From Saccharopolyspora_D taberi (GTDB taxonomy: Bacteria > Actinomycetota > Actinomycetes > Mycobacteriales > Pseudonocardiaceae): DNA of 64,000 nucleotides. Below the pieces are notes generated by a model. That model saw nothing but the letters and a program-made list of their open reading frames with translations, searched no databases and was not told the DNA's origin. Each line of letters starts with the position of its first letter. Position 1 is the first letter of the stretch. Position numbers and translations under genes: made by a program. Shown one piece after another: positions 36,188 to 44,698 of this stretch. The DNA is taken from positions 113,248-177,247 of the forward strand of contig NZ_BAAAUX010000012.1 in the NCBI RefSeq assembly GCF_039534165.1, written 5' to 3'.

Positions 36188-37795
36188 CTACCGCGGGAAG
36201 TCCTCCGCCAGCACCCTCGCCACGTTGCGCTCGGCGAGCGCGGTGATCGTGACGAACGGGTTCACCCCTGTCGAGCCGGGGATCAGCGAACCGTCCGTGG
36301 CGTAGAGGTTGCGGTGTCCGCGCACGCGGCCCCAGCTGTCGGTGGCCCTGCCCAGCGCGCAACCGCCGAGCGGGTGGTAGGTGAAGCGGTTCTCGAAGGC
36401 GCGATCGTCGCCGAAGAGGTCGTGGCGGTATCCGGTGCCGTTGGCCCGGTTGATCCGGTCGAACAGCGCCTTCGCGGCGTCGATCGACGGATCGCCCTGC
36501 GAGACGTCCCACCGCAGCCGCACCGAGTCGTCGGCCGCCCGGTACTCGAACTCGCCGCGCTCGGGGTTGCGGGTGATCGCCAGGTACAGGCTCGTCCACA
36601 GCTCGGTCCCGGCGGGCAGCGGGGCGATCTCGGCGAACACGGGGTGGACCGGGTCGTGCCAGTGGTCGATCCCCAGCGCGGGCATGCCGGATTGCAGTTC
36701 CCCGGTGCGCTCCCAGGGAGCCAGCAGGCGGCCGAGCATCACGTTGCCGTTGGTGCCCCAGTGCCGCCCGACCTCGCTGCTGAGCGCGGGCAGGGCCCCG
36801 GTTTCCCGCGCCCGCACGAGCAGTTCGGTCGTCCCAAGGCTGCCCGCGCCGAGGAACAGCCACCGGCAGCCGATCTCCTTGGTGCCGAGCGGGTTTCCCA
36901 GCTCGTCGATCTGCTCGACGGCAAGCACGTGGGTGCCGTCGGGTTCCTGCCGCAGCGCCCGCACCCGGTGCAGGCTGCGGATGGTCACGTTGCCCGTCCC
37001 GACTGCGGCGGGCAGGTAGCTCCGGTCCAGGCTGCGCTTCCCGTGGTTGTTGCCGTAGATCACCTCGGACGCGAGCGCGGATCGCGGTGCCTCGCCCAGC
37101 TCCTCCCGCCGCATGTGGTCGAAGTCGTAGACGTTCGGCACGAACGTGGTCCGCAGCCCCGCGCGGTGCGCGTGCGCGCGGGAGACCCTCGCGTAGCGGT
37201 AGGACTCGCAGGTCTCGAACCAGTCCTGGTCGACGGAGTTGACGCCCAGCATCCGGTTCGCCAGCGGGAAGTACCGCCCGTACATCTCGTCCGCATCGAC
37301 CTCCGGCAGGACCTGCTCGAAGTAGTCCCGCTTCGGGACCACCGCCATCCCGCCGTTGACCAGCGAGCCGCCGCCGACCCCGCGGCCGAGGTAGACCGAC
37401 ATCCCGCCGTGGTGGACCCGGTCGAGCACCCCGGCGAAGGGCCGGACGGCGCGGTTGACCAGGTCGAGCCACATCAGCGAGGCCAGCGGCGCCTCGGTCC
37501 GGTTCTTGAACCAGCTCGACCGGTGGTCGGGTTCGAGCATGGAGCAGAAGATCCTCCCGTCCTCCCCGGCGCGGTCCCACTGCCTGCCCGCCTCCAGCAC
37601 CAGCGTCGGGACGCCGGCCTCGCCGAGCCGCAGCGCGGTCACCGCGCCGCCGTAGCCGGACCCGATGACGACCGCGGGCACGAAGTCCCGCTCGGCGGCG
37701 GCAGCCGGGCGGAGCGAGACGGAGGTCAGGCCGAGCGCGGCGGCGCTCCGCATCGCCGCGAGTCCGAGGAAGCGCCTGCGGGAGTGGAAGCTCAT
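36188..37795 (-). CDS. Secreted GMC-type cholesterol oxidase
   Basis: A 535-residue FAD oxidase of the cholesterol oxidase type, exported by the Tat route: MSFHSRRRFLGLAAMRSAAA has the twin Arg and a cleavage region near residue 35. The FAD site is VVIGSGYGGAVTALRLGEAG. Catalytic blocks HPLGGCALGRATD and STGVNPFVTITALAERN match Streptomyces ChoA, including the conserved His and Asn. It oxidises and isomerises 3-beta-hydroxysterols to 4-en-3-ones. It ends one base after the epimerase stop and is convergent with it. No steroid-ring genes are nearby, so a nutritional or exported role is likely. Confidence 0.9.
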   Translation of the reverse strand: MSFHSRRRFLGLAAMRSAAALGLTSVSLRPAAAAERDFVPAVVIGSGYGGAVTALRLGEAGVPTLVLEAGRQWDRAGEDGRIFCSMLEPDHRSSWFKNRTEAPLASLMWLDLVNRAVRPFAGVLDRVHHGGMSVYLGRGVGGGSLVNGGMAVVPKRDYFEQVLPEVDADEMYGRYFPLANRMLGVNSVDQDWFETCESYRYARVSRAHAHRAGLRTTFVPNVYDFDHMRREELGEAPRSALASEVIYGNNHGKRSLDRSYLPAAVGTGNVTIRSLHRVRALRQEPDGTHVLAVEQIDELGNPLGTKEIGCRWLFLGAGSLGTTELLVRARETGALPALSSEVGRHWGTNGNVMLGRLLAPWERTGELQSGMPALGIDHWHDPVHPVFAEIAPLPAGTELWTSLYLAITRNPERGEFEYRAADDSVRLRWDVSQGDPSIDAAKALFDRINRANGTGYRHDLFGDDRAFENRFTYHPLGGCALGRATDSWGRVRGHRNLYATDGSLIPGSTGVNPFVTITALAERNVARVLAEDFPR

Positions 37796-37885
37796 GGCCG
37801 GTGATCATGCGTCGCTGCCCGCGCCGGACCAACGCTCGTCCACGGTTTTCACGTAAACGGCGTAAAGTAAGTTAACGACTATTAC

Positions 37886-38200
37886 TCAACGTATCCGCCC
37901 TGGTCGCGGCCACAGGCGGCAGCGCACCACTCCCAGCACCTCGGCGGGCCCGAGCTCCCGGGAGTCGGTGGAGCCGAACTGGTTGTCCCCCTCGACGTGC
38001 CACCCGTCGCCGTCCCGCCGCAGCGCGCGCTTCACCGACAGCTGGCCCGGCCGCTGCGCCCACCGCACCAGCACGACCGCGCCCGGAGCGGGCCGCGCGC
38101 GCAGCCGCAGCAGCACCACGTCGCGGTCGCGCAGCGTCGGCACCATCGAGGGTCCGCGCACCAGCAGCCGTCGCCACGGCCAGCGTCCGAAGGAGTCCAC
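37886..38200 (-). CDS. sodX: Nickel superoxide dismutase maturation protease
   Basis: A small S26-type peptidase of 104 residues with the catalytic Ser in RGPSMVPTL (S18), Lys in SVKRAL (K58) and the signature GDN with SRELGP after it. It lacks a long membrane segment, unlike signal peptidases. It is divergent from sodN, the expected arrangement, and removes the SodN propeptide so that the His at the new N-terminus can bind nickel. The start is GTG 38200; the open frame continues upstream across the sodN promoter and was not used. Confidence 0.88.
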   Translation of the reverse strand: MDSFGRWPWRRLLVRGPSMVPTLRDRDVVLLRLRARPAPGAVVLVRWAQRPGQLSVKRALRRDGDGWHVEGDNQFGSTDSRELGPAEVLGVVRCRLWPRPGRIR

Positions 38201-38311
38201 CGCCCCATCCTGCCCCCGCCCACGTTCCGGGAAGCAAGATCCTTCAAAGCCGTCGCAAGTGGAACGCGGTAGGGTCCGTGCTGTCGGAGCATTCACTGTC
38301 AGGGAGGAAAG

Positions 38312-38719
38312 ATGCGGCTACTGTCGCGAATCCTCAGCCCACGTCTGGAGGCGACCGCGCACTGCGATCTGCCGTGCGGCGTGTACGACCCGGCGCAGGC
38401 CCGGATCGAGGCTGAGTCCGTCAAGGCGATTCAGGAGAAGTACCAGGCCAACGAGGACGTCGAGTTCCGCACTCGCGCGATCTTCATCGCCGAGCAGCGG
38501 TCCGAGCTGGTCAAGCACCACCTGTGGGTGCTGTGGACGGACTACTTCAAGCCGCCGCACTTCGAGAAGTACCCGCAGCTGCACGAGCTGATCAACAAGG
38601 CCACCAAGGCCGCCGGTGCCGCGGGCACCAAGGGCTCGATGGACCCGGCCAAGGGCCAGGAGCTGCTGGACTACATCGCCGAGATCGACAAGATCTTCTG
38701 GGAGACCAAGCAGGGCTGA
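38312..38719 (+). CDS. sodN: Nickel superoxide dismutase
   Basis: A 135-residue precursor of NiSOD, which converts superoxide to oxygen and peroxide in the cytoplasm. The propeptide is residues 1-16 and the mature enzyme begins HCDLPCGVYDP (H17, C18, C22 bind nickel). It has AGGGAGGAAAG just before ATG 38312. The last 13 codons and nine following bases (38681-38728) are repeated exactly at 45090-45137, so this gene end serves as attachment site for the adjoining element. The encoded protein is full-length. Such genes are usually induced by nickel. Confidence 0.98.
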   Translation: MRLLSRILSPRLEATAHCDLPCGVYDPAQARIEAESVKAIQEKYQANEDVEFRTRAIFIAEQRSELVKHHLWVLWTDYFKPPHFEKYPQLHELINKATKAAGAAGTKGSMDPAKGQELLDYIAEIDKIFWETKQG

Positions 38720-38728
38720 GGCTTTCGG
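38681..38728 (+). repeat. Left attachment site (attL), end of sodN
   Basis: This 48-base copy is identical to 45090-45137. It covers the codons for EIDKIFWETKQG, the stop and nine more bases. Identity ends sharply at both sides (C against T before, T against C after). Confidence 0.9.
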
Positions 38729-38737
38729 TCGAAGAGG

Positions 38738-38782
38738 GACGCTGACCAGCGGGAACCACTTCCGTTGGTCAGCGTCTTTTTT
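38738..38782 (+). terminator. sodN terminator supplied by the element
   Basis: An 11-bp perfect stem (38738-38748 with 38766-38776) extends inward with GU pairs and is followed by six T. It starts ten bases after attL, hence inside the element. It resembles but is not identical to the terminator beyond attR. Confidence 0.85.
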
Positions 38783-38801
38783 GGTCTCCTGCCAGTCTCA
38801 T

Positions 38802-38831
38802 ACGGCCCACAGACGGCCCGAGTGACGGCCC
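38802..38831 (+). repeat. ACGGCCC iterons near the left end
   Basis: ACGGCCC occurs at 38802, 38813 and 38825, that is, every 11-12 bases, one helical turn. Two more copies lie at 45024 and 45035 near the right end. They are suitable as arm-type binding sites for the integrase or an accessory factor. Confidence 0.55.
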
Positions 38832-39383
38832 AGCGCGCACGTCCATACCGGACCCGCCTCGCGGATGGCGTGGTCGTCTGGCGCGCCCTGCGGCGGGCGA
38901 CCCCACACCTCTGTTGGCAAGTCGACCCGGACCGCAGCGGAGTTCTACGGAGCGAGGACCGGAAGCGGCGCGGCAGCGATCGCCAGGATCAGCCGCACCA
39001 AGTCCGGCAGGCTCGGCGATCGTCGGGACGTCTGCCGGCACCGGCCGTGGCTCTGCTCCTGGTGCTCGACTCCGGTTAGCACGCGATGGCCCGCCTGCTC
39101 GGCGTCCGGGCGGTGGCTGGCGCGCGAACGGCCGCCAGGCCGCACGCGCAAGCGCCATGCCAAACCGCCAGGACGCGCGCCGCCCCCGGCGGCGCGCCTT
39201 GATCCATTAGAGCGAAATTCGGCAACGATCTTAGCAAGATGACCTGTAGTGTCGCAGACCTTGTAACTATTAGGCAGGGTGCAATGCGGACGCTTGTTCA
39301 CAGCGTTTGACCGCCTTGTCCACGCGCGTATGGATAGGCTGACCCTATAAAGTAACTGGCTGGACAGATGCGAAGGGTATCGG
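38832..39383. other. 552-base region of the element without a convincing gene
   Basis: Short open frames on both strands lack ribosome sites and protein-like composition. The first 370 bases are GC-rich; the last 180 become AT-rich and should contain the promoter of the following large gene. No -10/-35 pair stands out: TATAAAGT near 39346 is the best -10-like word. Confidence 0.5.
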
Positions 39384-41804
39384 ATGGAATCGCCTCCGTT
39401 AGACTGGTCGCCGACTGAGAAAGCTCTTTGGGGCGCATTTTGCCGTGGCGAACAATTAGATGTCCGACCCGCCGACCCCACTCAGAGTGACCCGTTTGAT
39501 AATAATCAGTGGGATTCAAGCCGGGATATTCGCGCCGAGGTTTTACACCATCTGCTTCTATCGGATGCTGTGACGAACGAGGGCTACCCGTGTCGCCTAA
39601 TCCTGATTGGGGCACGCGTAACTGGAACGCTTGATCTGGGCTGTGGCAAGGTCAATCCTTTCCTGTTTACATCTTGTCGGTTTGATGAAGTGTCCAATTT
39701 AAATGACGCAACAGGAAGCTTTGCGGGTTTTGGCGAGTGTAAACTGCCCGGACTCTCCGCCGAGCGCTTCGATTGCTCGGGTGCAGTTTGGCTACAAGGA
39801 ACGCGTGCCCATGGTACTCTCAATTTCGAGAATTGCGCATGCATTGAGTTCGATGCTCGATTCTTGGAGTTTGTCGGATCGAACGACGGCTATCTCAACC
39901 TTAATGGCTCAAGAGTTGGTCGGGATATAAATCTTCATGGTACCTCAGCCCCGTGTGTTTCTCTGACACAGGCAAGCCTTGAAGGTGATTTGCTACTTGG
40001 AAAGGCAACGCTAGGTAAGGGCGGCCTGCGTGCTTTTCAAGCTACGATTGGTGGTTCCGCATACCTAACGGATGGATTTGCGTCCGAGGGGCCGACTTAC
40101 TTAGAGGGCGTTACTATCGGCGGGAAATGCGTAATCAACGAAGGGAAGTTCACCGCCGACGAGCAGTCAGCGCTACACTTAGACCACGCCGAGATTCGCC
40201 TCGGATTCCAGGGACGCAATGCTGAGGTGAATGGCACGTTTCGGGCGCATCATGCCAAAATAGGATGTCAGTTATCGTTGCAGGATGCCAAACTGCGAAA
40301 TCCAGGCGACGTTGCTCTACAGGCGGACCATATACTGATCGATGGTTCGCTCCTTTTAAATGGGGACACCATAGTGGAAGGGGCAATTGACCTGCATGGC
40401 GCAGAGATTGAGTGCACACTCAATCTTGTTGGGGCCTCATTTATTGAGCAATCCAACTCGATGCCCGCGCTTTCTGTGAGGAACGTGAGAATCGGCGGGA
40501 ACGTATTAGGTCACTCCCTTTCGATGAAGGGACAGGTAGCCCTCGACTCGTCAACTATTTCCGGCGCGGTCGACCTTACCGAAGCAAGCATTCAGAACAG
40601 GCGTGGACGAGTCTCGCTTAGTGCAACAAAGGCAACGATCTCGAAACTAATGCTTAGCTCGAACTTCTCAAGTATCGGTGAGATTCGACTTGCAGATTCC
40701 ACCATTGAAACTGATTTGGTACTATCGGGAGCCACTCTAGATAACGCTGAGTCGACATCACTGCGTGCGCCAAGGCTGGCAGTACAAGGTAATATTTTGG
40801 CGAGTGACTGCAAAGCCATCGGCTCCATTGAATTAACTGACGCGACGGTGAATGGAGACGTCCGACTTCTTGACTCATCGCTAAAGGGACTGCCGCTCAA
40901 AGAGCCTTCCTTCGGTAGGCCCCGCGACCCAAATAGTGGGCGCGAGTGGCGCGGCATATCGATTAATCTCAGCGATGCAGAAATATCTGGGGATGTAGAC
41001 GTCAGGGGCAGTGCGTTCACGGAGTCGATTGTTCTCGAATCCGCCCGCATCGGTGGTGCGGTCATACTTGACCAAGCGTCCGTAGAGACGAGCAGCACGG
41101 TTTCTTTGCGTGCGGAGGGATTAACTGCGGGCTCTCTCAGAATGGATTTTAAGCGACGTCCCCAGGGGATGATCGATCTGACATCGGCGAGCGTAAAGTT
41201 ACTGGCCGATAGCGACAACAGTTGGCCAGATAGTGGGCTGAAAATCGAAGGTTTTGAGTATCGCCGCTTGTCTTCTTCGATGTCGACCAGAGACCGTATT
41301 GCGTGGCTACGCGGCGCCACCAATCCGTATGCGGCTCAGCCGTACAGTCAGCTCGCTTCGTGCTTTTCCTTGGCTGGACAAGAGGACGACGCACGTGAGG
41401 TGCGTTTCGCGTCTGACAAGAGATATCACCAAACGGGCAACCTTACCCTTAGGTTTTGGGGACGATTGCAAGAATGGACAGTCGGGTTTGGGTACAAGCC
41501 GGCAAGAGCCTTACTGATTTTCTCCTTGCTCTGGGTTTCCGCGTCGCTTTGGTTTAGCTTCGGAGTAGCATCATGCGGTCGCGAATCCGCCGGTCTATGT
41601 CCTGTAAAGGCAGGTGAGCACCCGACCTGGGATCCTTGGCTGTACTCGCTCGATCTTCTGGTTCCACTTGTAAACTTGGGGCATGAAATAGCTTGGGATC
41701 CCACGGGTTGGAGTAAGTTAGTGATGTATGTGCTTACTGTTTCTGGTTGGATCTTGGCCACAACAGTTATCGCGGCTGCTAGTAGAAAGCTTAGGCGAAC
41801 GTAA
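39384..41804 (+). CDS. Large beta-solenoid-like protein with C-terminal membrane anchor
   Basis: An 806-residue protein of unknown function. From about residue 65 to 600 it repeats the theme hydrophobic-G-[ST]-[ILV]-x-L-x-x-A-x-[IL], for example GTLDLG, GRDINLHG, GNVLGHSL, GAIDLHGAEI, GAVDLTEASI, GDVDVRGS, which suggests a right-handed beta-solenoid. Residues 640-690 resemble a linker (AQPYSQLASCFSLAGQ, DDAREVRFASDKR). The C-terminus has membrane segments near 709-728 and 778-800 and an amphipathic stretch between. Actinobacterial proteins of this form are often labelled membrane-associated oxidoreductase, but I see no cofactor site. G+C is near 50 percent, far below its neighbours, with rare codons (ATA, TTA, AGA), a sign of transfer. 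Only a weak ribosome site (AAGGG) precedes ATG. Confidence 0.8.
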   Translation: MESPPLDWSPTEKALWGAFCRGEQLDVRPADPTQSDPFDNNQWDSSRDIRAEVLHHLLLSDAVTNEGYPCRLILIGARVTGTLDLGCGKVNPFLFTSCRFDEVSNLNDATGSFAGFGECKLPGLSAERFDCSGAVWLQGTRAHGTLNFENCACIEFDARFLEFVGSNDGYLNLNGSRVGRDINLHGTSAPCVSLTQASLEGDLLLGKATLGKGGLRAFQATIGGSAYLTDGFASEGPTYLEGVTIGGKCVINEGKFTADEQSALHLDHAEIRLGFQGRNAEVNGTFRAHHAKIGCQLSLQDAKLRNPGDVALQADHILIDGSLLLNGDTIVEGAIDLHGAEIECTLNLVGASFIEQSNSMPALSVRNVRIGGNVLGHSLSMKGQVALDSSTISGAVDLTEASIQNRRGRVSLSATKATISKLMLSSNFSSIGEIRLADSTIETDLVLSGATLDNAESTSLRAPRLAVQGNILASDCKAIGSIELTDATVNGDVRLLDSSLKGLPLKEPSFGRPRDPNSGREWRGISINLSDAEISGDVDVRGSAFTESIVLESARIGGAVILDQASVETSSTVSLRAEGLTAGSLRMDFKRRPQGMIDLTSASVKLLADSDNSWPDSGLKIEGFEYRRLSSSMSTRDRIAWLRGATNPYAAQPYSQLASCFSLAGQEDDAREVRFASDKRYHQTGNLTLRFWGRLQEWTVGFGYKPARALLIFSLLWVSASLWFSFGVASCGRESAGLCPVKAGEHPTWDPWLYSLDLLVPLVNLGHEIAWDPTGWSKLVMYVLTVSGWILATTVIAAASRKLRRT

Positions 41805-41848
41805 GGTGGCTGTGGTCCTTATCCCTAATCCTAAGTAGGCCGCTTTGG

Positions 41849-41854
41849 TAGGGT
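41849..41854 (+). promoter_or_regulatory. Candidate -10 for leaderless regulator transcript
   Basis: TAGGGT lies six bases before ATG 41861 with no ribosome site between. Confidence 0.45.
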
Positions 41855-41860
41855 GCGTGT

Positions 41861-43096
41861 ATGCGCGGCGCTGGCGATGAGCTGAGCATTGGGGAACGGC
41901 TGGCGTTCTACCGGCGTCGCCGCGGGCTTTCGCAGGCAGTCCTAGCTGGGCTGATGGGGAAGTCTGAGGACTGGGTCAGCAAGGTTGAGCGTGGTAAGCG
42001 GCAGGTCAACCGGCTCGACGTCCTCGTGGAGCTGGCGCGGCAACTTCGGGTGACGCTGAATGATCTGCTTGGTGAGCCGGTCCTCTTCGAGGACGAGGAA
42101 GCCAACGATGACGTGCCCGCGGTGCGCGATGCTCTGATGTCGCCTCAGCGGTTGTCGCGCACGCTGTTCGGTAGTGCGTTGCAGCCGGAGTACGTTGACC
42201 CTGAGCCGGTCGCGCGGGTGACTGAGGAAGCTTGGAACCAGTACCAGAACGGCAGCGTCGGACACGTGATCGGCGTGCTCCCCGGCCTGATCCGATCGGC
42301 ACAGCAACTCGAAAGCGGGGCGTCGGGCAGGCCGACGTATGCGCGGCGGGCGTTCGCGGTGTCGGCGCGGATTCACCACCTGGCGGCCACGACGTTGAGC
42401 AAGGTCGGTGAGTCGGACCTGTCGTGGATCGCGGCAGAGCGGGCCATGCAGGCGGCCGACCAGTCGGAGAGTCCGCTTGTACTTGCATCAGCGGCGCGGG
42501 CGGGTACTCACGCCCTGCTCGCGGTTGGCAGGTTCGATGACGCGCTGAGCCTCGGGGAAACGGCGGCACGGTGGCTCGGACCGGAGATCCGCGAGGGTGA
42601 TCCGGGCGCGTTGAGCCTGTACGGGATGTTGTTCCTGCGGACGGCGGTGGCTGCTGCGCGTCGACAGGATCGGCAGACAACGCGCGAGTTGCTGCGGCAG
42701 GCCGGGACGGCGGCCGATCGGCTCGGTGAGGACGGGAACTACTGGCAGACCGGCTTCGGGCCGACGAACGTGGAGCTCCACCGGCTATCGGCGGCGCTCG
42801 ACCTCGGGGACGTGGCGAACGTTGTGGAGAGTGGCGCGGCGGTTCGGCCAACACATCTGCCTGTCGAGCGGCAGGTCACGCATGCCATCGACCTCGCCCG
42901 CGCGCTCAGCCAGCTCGCGCGGGACGACGAGGCGCTGCGCGTGCTCCTGGATGCGGAGTCGCAGGCACCGCAACTGGTGCGGCACAGCTCGATGGTCCGC
43001 GAGGTCGTGCGGACCATGTACCGTCGTGCCCCGGTGAGCAGCGGGAAGTCGTCGCCGCTGCTGGGGTTGGCGGAACGATGCAGGGCGGTTCGATGA
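41861..43096 (+). CDS. XRE-family regulator with TPR-like repeats
   Basis: A 411-residue protein with an N-terminal helix-turn-helix (SIGERLAFYRRRRGLSQAVL, then GKSEDWVSKVERGKRQVNRL, residues 8-65). A long alpha-helical region follows (about 120-400) that looks like tetratricopeptide repeats (AAERAMQAADQSESPLVLAS, GRFDDALSLGETAARWLG). Such proteins in Streptomyces sense a peptide or small molecule through the repeats and often stand beside the flavoprotein type found next. The stop overlaps the flavoprotein start. G+C returns to the high host-like value here, so the element is a mosaic. Probably a cytoplasmic regulator of the element or of the coupled gene. Confidence 0.88.
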   Translation: MRGAGDELSIGERLAFYRRRRGLSQAVLAGLMGKSEDWVSKVERGKRQVNRLDVLVELARQLRVTLNDLLGEPVLFEDEEANDDVPAVRDALMSPQRLSRTLFGSALQPEYVDPEPVARVTEEAWNQYQNGSVGHVIGVLPGLIRSAQQLESGASGRPTYARRAFAVSARIHHLAATTLSKVGESDLSWIAAERAMQAADQSESPLVLASAARAGTHALLAVGRFDDALSLGETAARWLGPEIREGDPGALSLYGMLFLRTAVAAARRQDRQTTRELLRQAGTAADRLGEDGNYWQTGFGPTNVELHRLSAALDLGDVANVVESGAAVRPTHLPVERQVTHAIDLARALSQLARDDEALRVLLDAESQAPQLVRHSSMVREVVRTMYRRAPVSSGKSSPLLGLAERCRAVR

Positions 43097-43668
43097 GCAC
43101 ACGCACTCTTGGCCTGATCGGCTCGGCGGCCGGCGGCCTGGAGAACATCCGCCCATCCCTGATCGAACCTGCGATCGCTCGCGGCTGGCAGGTCGCGGTC
43201 ACGTTGACCCCGACGGCTGGAACCTGGTTGCAGGACAGCGGAGAACTCCAGCGGATCGAGGACGTGACTGGTCTGCCGTGCCGGGTCTCGCCACGCATGC
43301 CGACGGAGAACAGCCCGCACCCGCCGATTGATTGCTACCTCGTGTGTCCGGCCTCGTCCAACACGGTCGCCAAGCTCGCCCTCGGCCTCGCCGACAACCA
43401 GGCGCTGACCTCGGTGTGCGAGGCGATCGGCGGCCAAGTCGTCCCGGTGGTCGTCTTTCCACGGATCAATGCTGCCCATGTGCGGCAGCCCGCGTGGAAC
43501 TCCCACATCGATGCCCTGTGCAGCGTCGGCGTGCACCTGTTGATAGGTGAGGACATCTGGCCGCTGCACGAGCCTCGGAGTGCGCCGGGCAAGGACCTTC
43601 CGTGGTCGAAGATCCTTGATGCTGTGGACGCGATCGTGCCCGGTCAAGGCCCGTCTACCCCAAGCTGA
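43093..43668 (+). CDS. HFCD-family flavoprotein
   Basis: A 191-residue flavoprotein of the family that includes phosphopantothenoylcysteine decarboxylase and EpiD-type peptide decarboxylases. The motif CYLVCPASSNTVAKLALGLA is the FMN-binding segment; RTLGLIGSAAG at the start is the other half of the site. The active-site His of decarboxylases is not obvious. ATG 43093 overlaps the regulator stop in ATGA. The host must have its own CoaBC, so this copy has another role, perhaps redox sensing or modification of a small peptide. Confidence 0.82.
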   Translation: MSTRTLGLIGSAAGGLENIRPSLIEPAIARGWQVAVTLTPTAGTWLQDSGELQRIEDVTGLPCRVSPRMPTENSPHPPIDCYLVCPASSNTVAKLALGLADNQALTSVCEAIGGQVVPVVVFPRINAAHVRQPAWNSHIDALCSVGVHLLIGEDIWPLHEPRSAPGKDLPWSKILDAVDAIVPGQGPSTPS

Positions 43669-43767
43669 TCATTACCCGGACAGTTTGTCCGGGTGATCCA
43701 CTCGGTTCCGGGTTCTCCTGTTGTCAGCGCCCCAGAAGGCGGGGCCTGACCAGGAAGGACCGACACC

Positions 43768-44043
43768 GTGAGCATGTACGTGATCCTGCAACCGGACCCC
43801 GGTTACGGGGCCGAAGTCATCGAACCCGCGCCGGGCATGCGGCAGCTCGTCGTCGGTGGCGGCGGGATGGCCCTCACCGTTCAGGTACCCGCCAGGATGG
43901 GCGGGCCTGGCGATGCGGCTCGGTTCGCTCGCGGCCTCGCGAGTGCAGCGCTGGACTTCGCGGAGTGGTGCGAACAGCAGGGCGTCGGTGCTCACCGCCT
44001 GCGGGAATCACCCGGTCTGTTCCGTAGCGAGGGTGACGCCTGA
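43768..44043 (+). CDS. Small hypothetical protein of the element (91 aa)
   Basis: A 91-residue acidic protein, start GTG 43768 with AAGGA at 43753-43757. The visible segments are a beta-rich N-terminus (YVILQPDPGYGAEVIEPAPG) and a helical part (RFARGLASAALDFAEWCEQQ). No family recognised. Its stop overlaps the next start, so four small genes form one coupled unit. Cassettes of this kind are common near XRE-flavoprotein pairs in actinomycetes, but their role is unknown. Confidence 0.7.
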   Translation: MSMYVILQPDPGYGAEVIEPAPGMRQLVVGGGGMALTVQVPARMGGPGDAARFARGLASAALDFAEWCEQQGVGAHRLRESPGLFRSEGDA

Positions 44044-44303
44044 TGTCCGATCCACTGGGGTTGCCGTTGTCGGCGGAGCACCTGATGGGGCTGCCGCTGC
44101 CCATCGGCCAGGCGAAACGCCTGCTGATCCTCGACCGCACCGACATCAGCACCGTCACATGGCCGGAGTTCAACACGGCGGATGTGTTCATCGGTGCCCG
44201 CACGCCGATCGTCTACACGATGTGCCGCCGAAACCTGTTGCGGCTGCACGAATCCGTGACCGTTGCACCGGGGCAGCTCGGCGAGCAGAAATGGCGGGAC
44301 TGA
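44043..44303 (+). CDS. Small hypothetical protein of the element (86 aa)
   Basis: An 86-residue protein starting at ATG 44043, one base overlapping the previous stop (TGATG). It contains a possible helical region (SAEHLMGLPLPIGQAKRLLIL) and TVTWPEFNTADVFIG. Two cysteine or metal sites are not evident (single Cys). No family recognised. Coupling on both sides indicates co-expression with its small neighbours. Confidence 0.65.
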   Translation: MSDPLGLPLSAEHLMGLPLPIGQAKRLLILDRTDISTVTWPEFNTADVFIGARTPIVYTMCRRNLLRLHESVTVAPGQLGEQKWRD

Positions 44304-44386
44304 TGTTGGCCAGGCTTTTCCAGCGCTGGCGCAAGAACCGCGAATGGCGGCGGATGCGTCGTCGCCGCGTCCGCATCTACCTGTAG
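44303..44386 (+). CDS. Arginine-rich 27-residue peptide
   Basis: The peptide begins MLARLFQRWRKNREWRRM and ends RRRRVRIYL; 12 of 27 residues are Arg or Lys. ATG 44303 overlaps the preceding stop as TGATG, which is the main evidence that it is translated. It could bind nucleic acid or membrane. An earlier in-frame ATG at 44291 would give 31 residues. No family recognised. Confidence 0.5.
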   Translation: MLARLFQRWRKNREWRRMRRRRVRIYL

Positions 44387-44499
44387 TTGAGGCTCGGCCG
44401 GTTCTCGTCTCCCCCGATTGAGAGGGCCGGTCGTCGGTTGGCGGGGTGGCTCTTCCCCCGGCTGTGCCCCGCCAACCATCCAAGGACGGGATCAGGGAC

Positions 44500-44637
44500 A
44501 TGGGGAACAAGCAAGCAGATGTAGCGGAGTTGCACCGGCTGGCGTTGAAGATCGCGGACCAGGTGCAGAGGCTCAGCGATCGTGTTTCGGTGCTGGAGCG
44601 TCCGGTTGGGCCGGAAGGTGCGCCTCGATCGCGGTGA
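44500..44637 (+). CDS. Small coiled-coil protein (45 aa)
   Basis: A 45-residue protein with heptad-like spacing of hydrophobics in AELHRLALKIADQVQRLSDRV, so probably a coiled coil. Start ATG 44500 has AGGGA six to seven bases upstream; the frame continues 18 codons further upstream without support. It ends inside the region where the integrase frame begins. No function assigned. Confidence 0.5.
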   Translation: MGNKQADVAELHRLALKIADQVQRLSDRVSVLERPVGPEGAPRSR

Positions 44638-44698
44638 CGCGCTCGGTGAGCTGCTCGACGGAGGCACTGATCTTGTGGAGAAGCCAGACGGCGCACCA

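Noticed and set aside
38802..38831. CRISPR-like array
   Set aside because: Three 7-base words at 11-12 base spacing are far too short; no cas genes are in the window.
38769..39481. Several overlapping open frames at the left end of the element
   Set aside because: No ribosome sites, Arg/Pro/Gly-rich shadow-like translations and no family; treated as non-coding.
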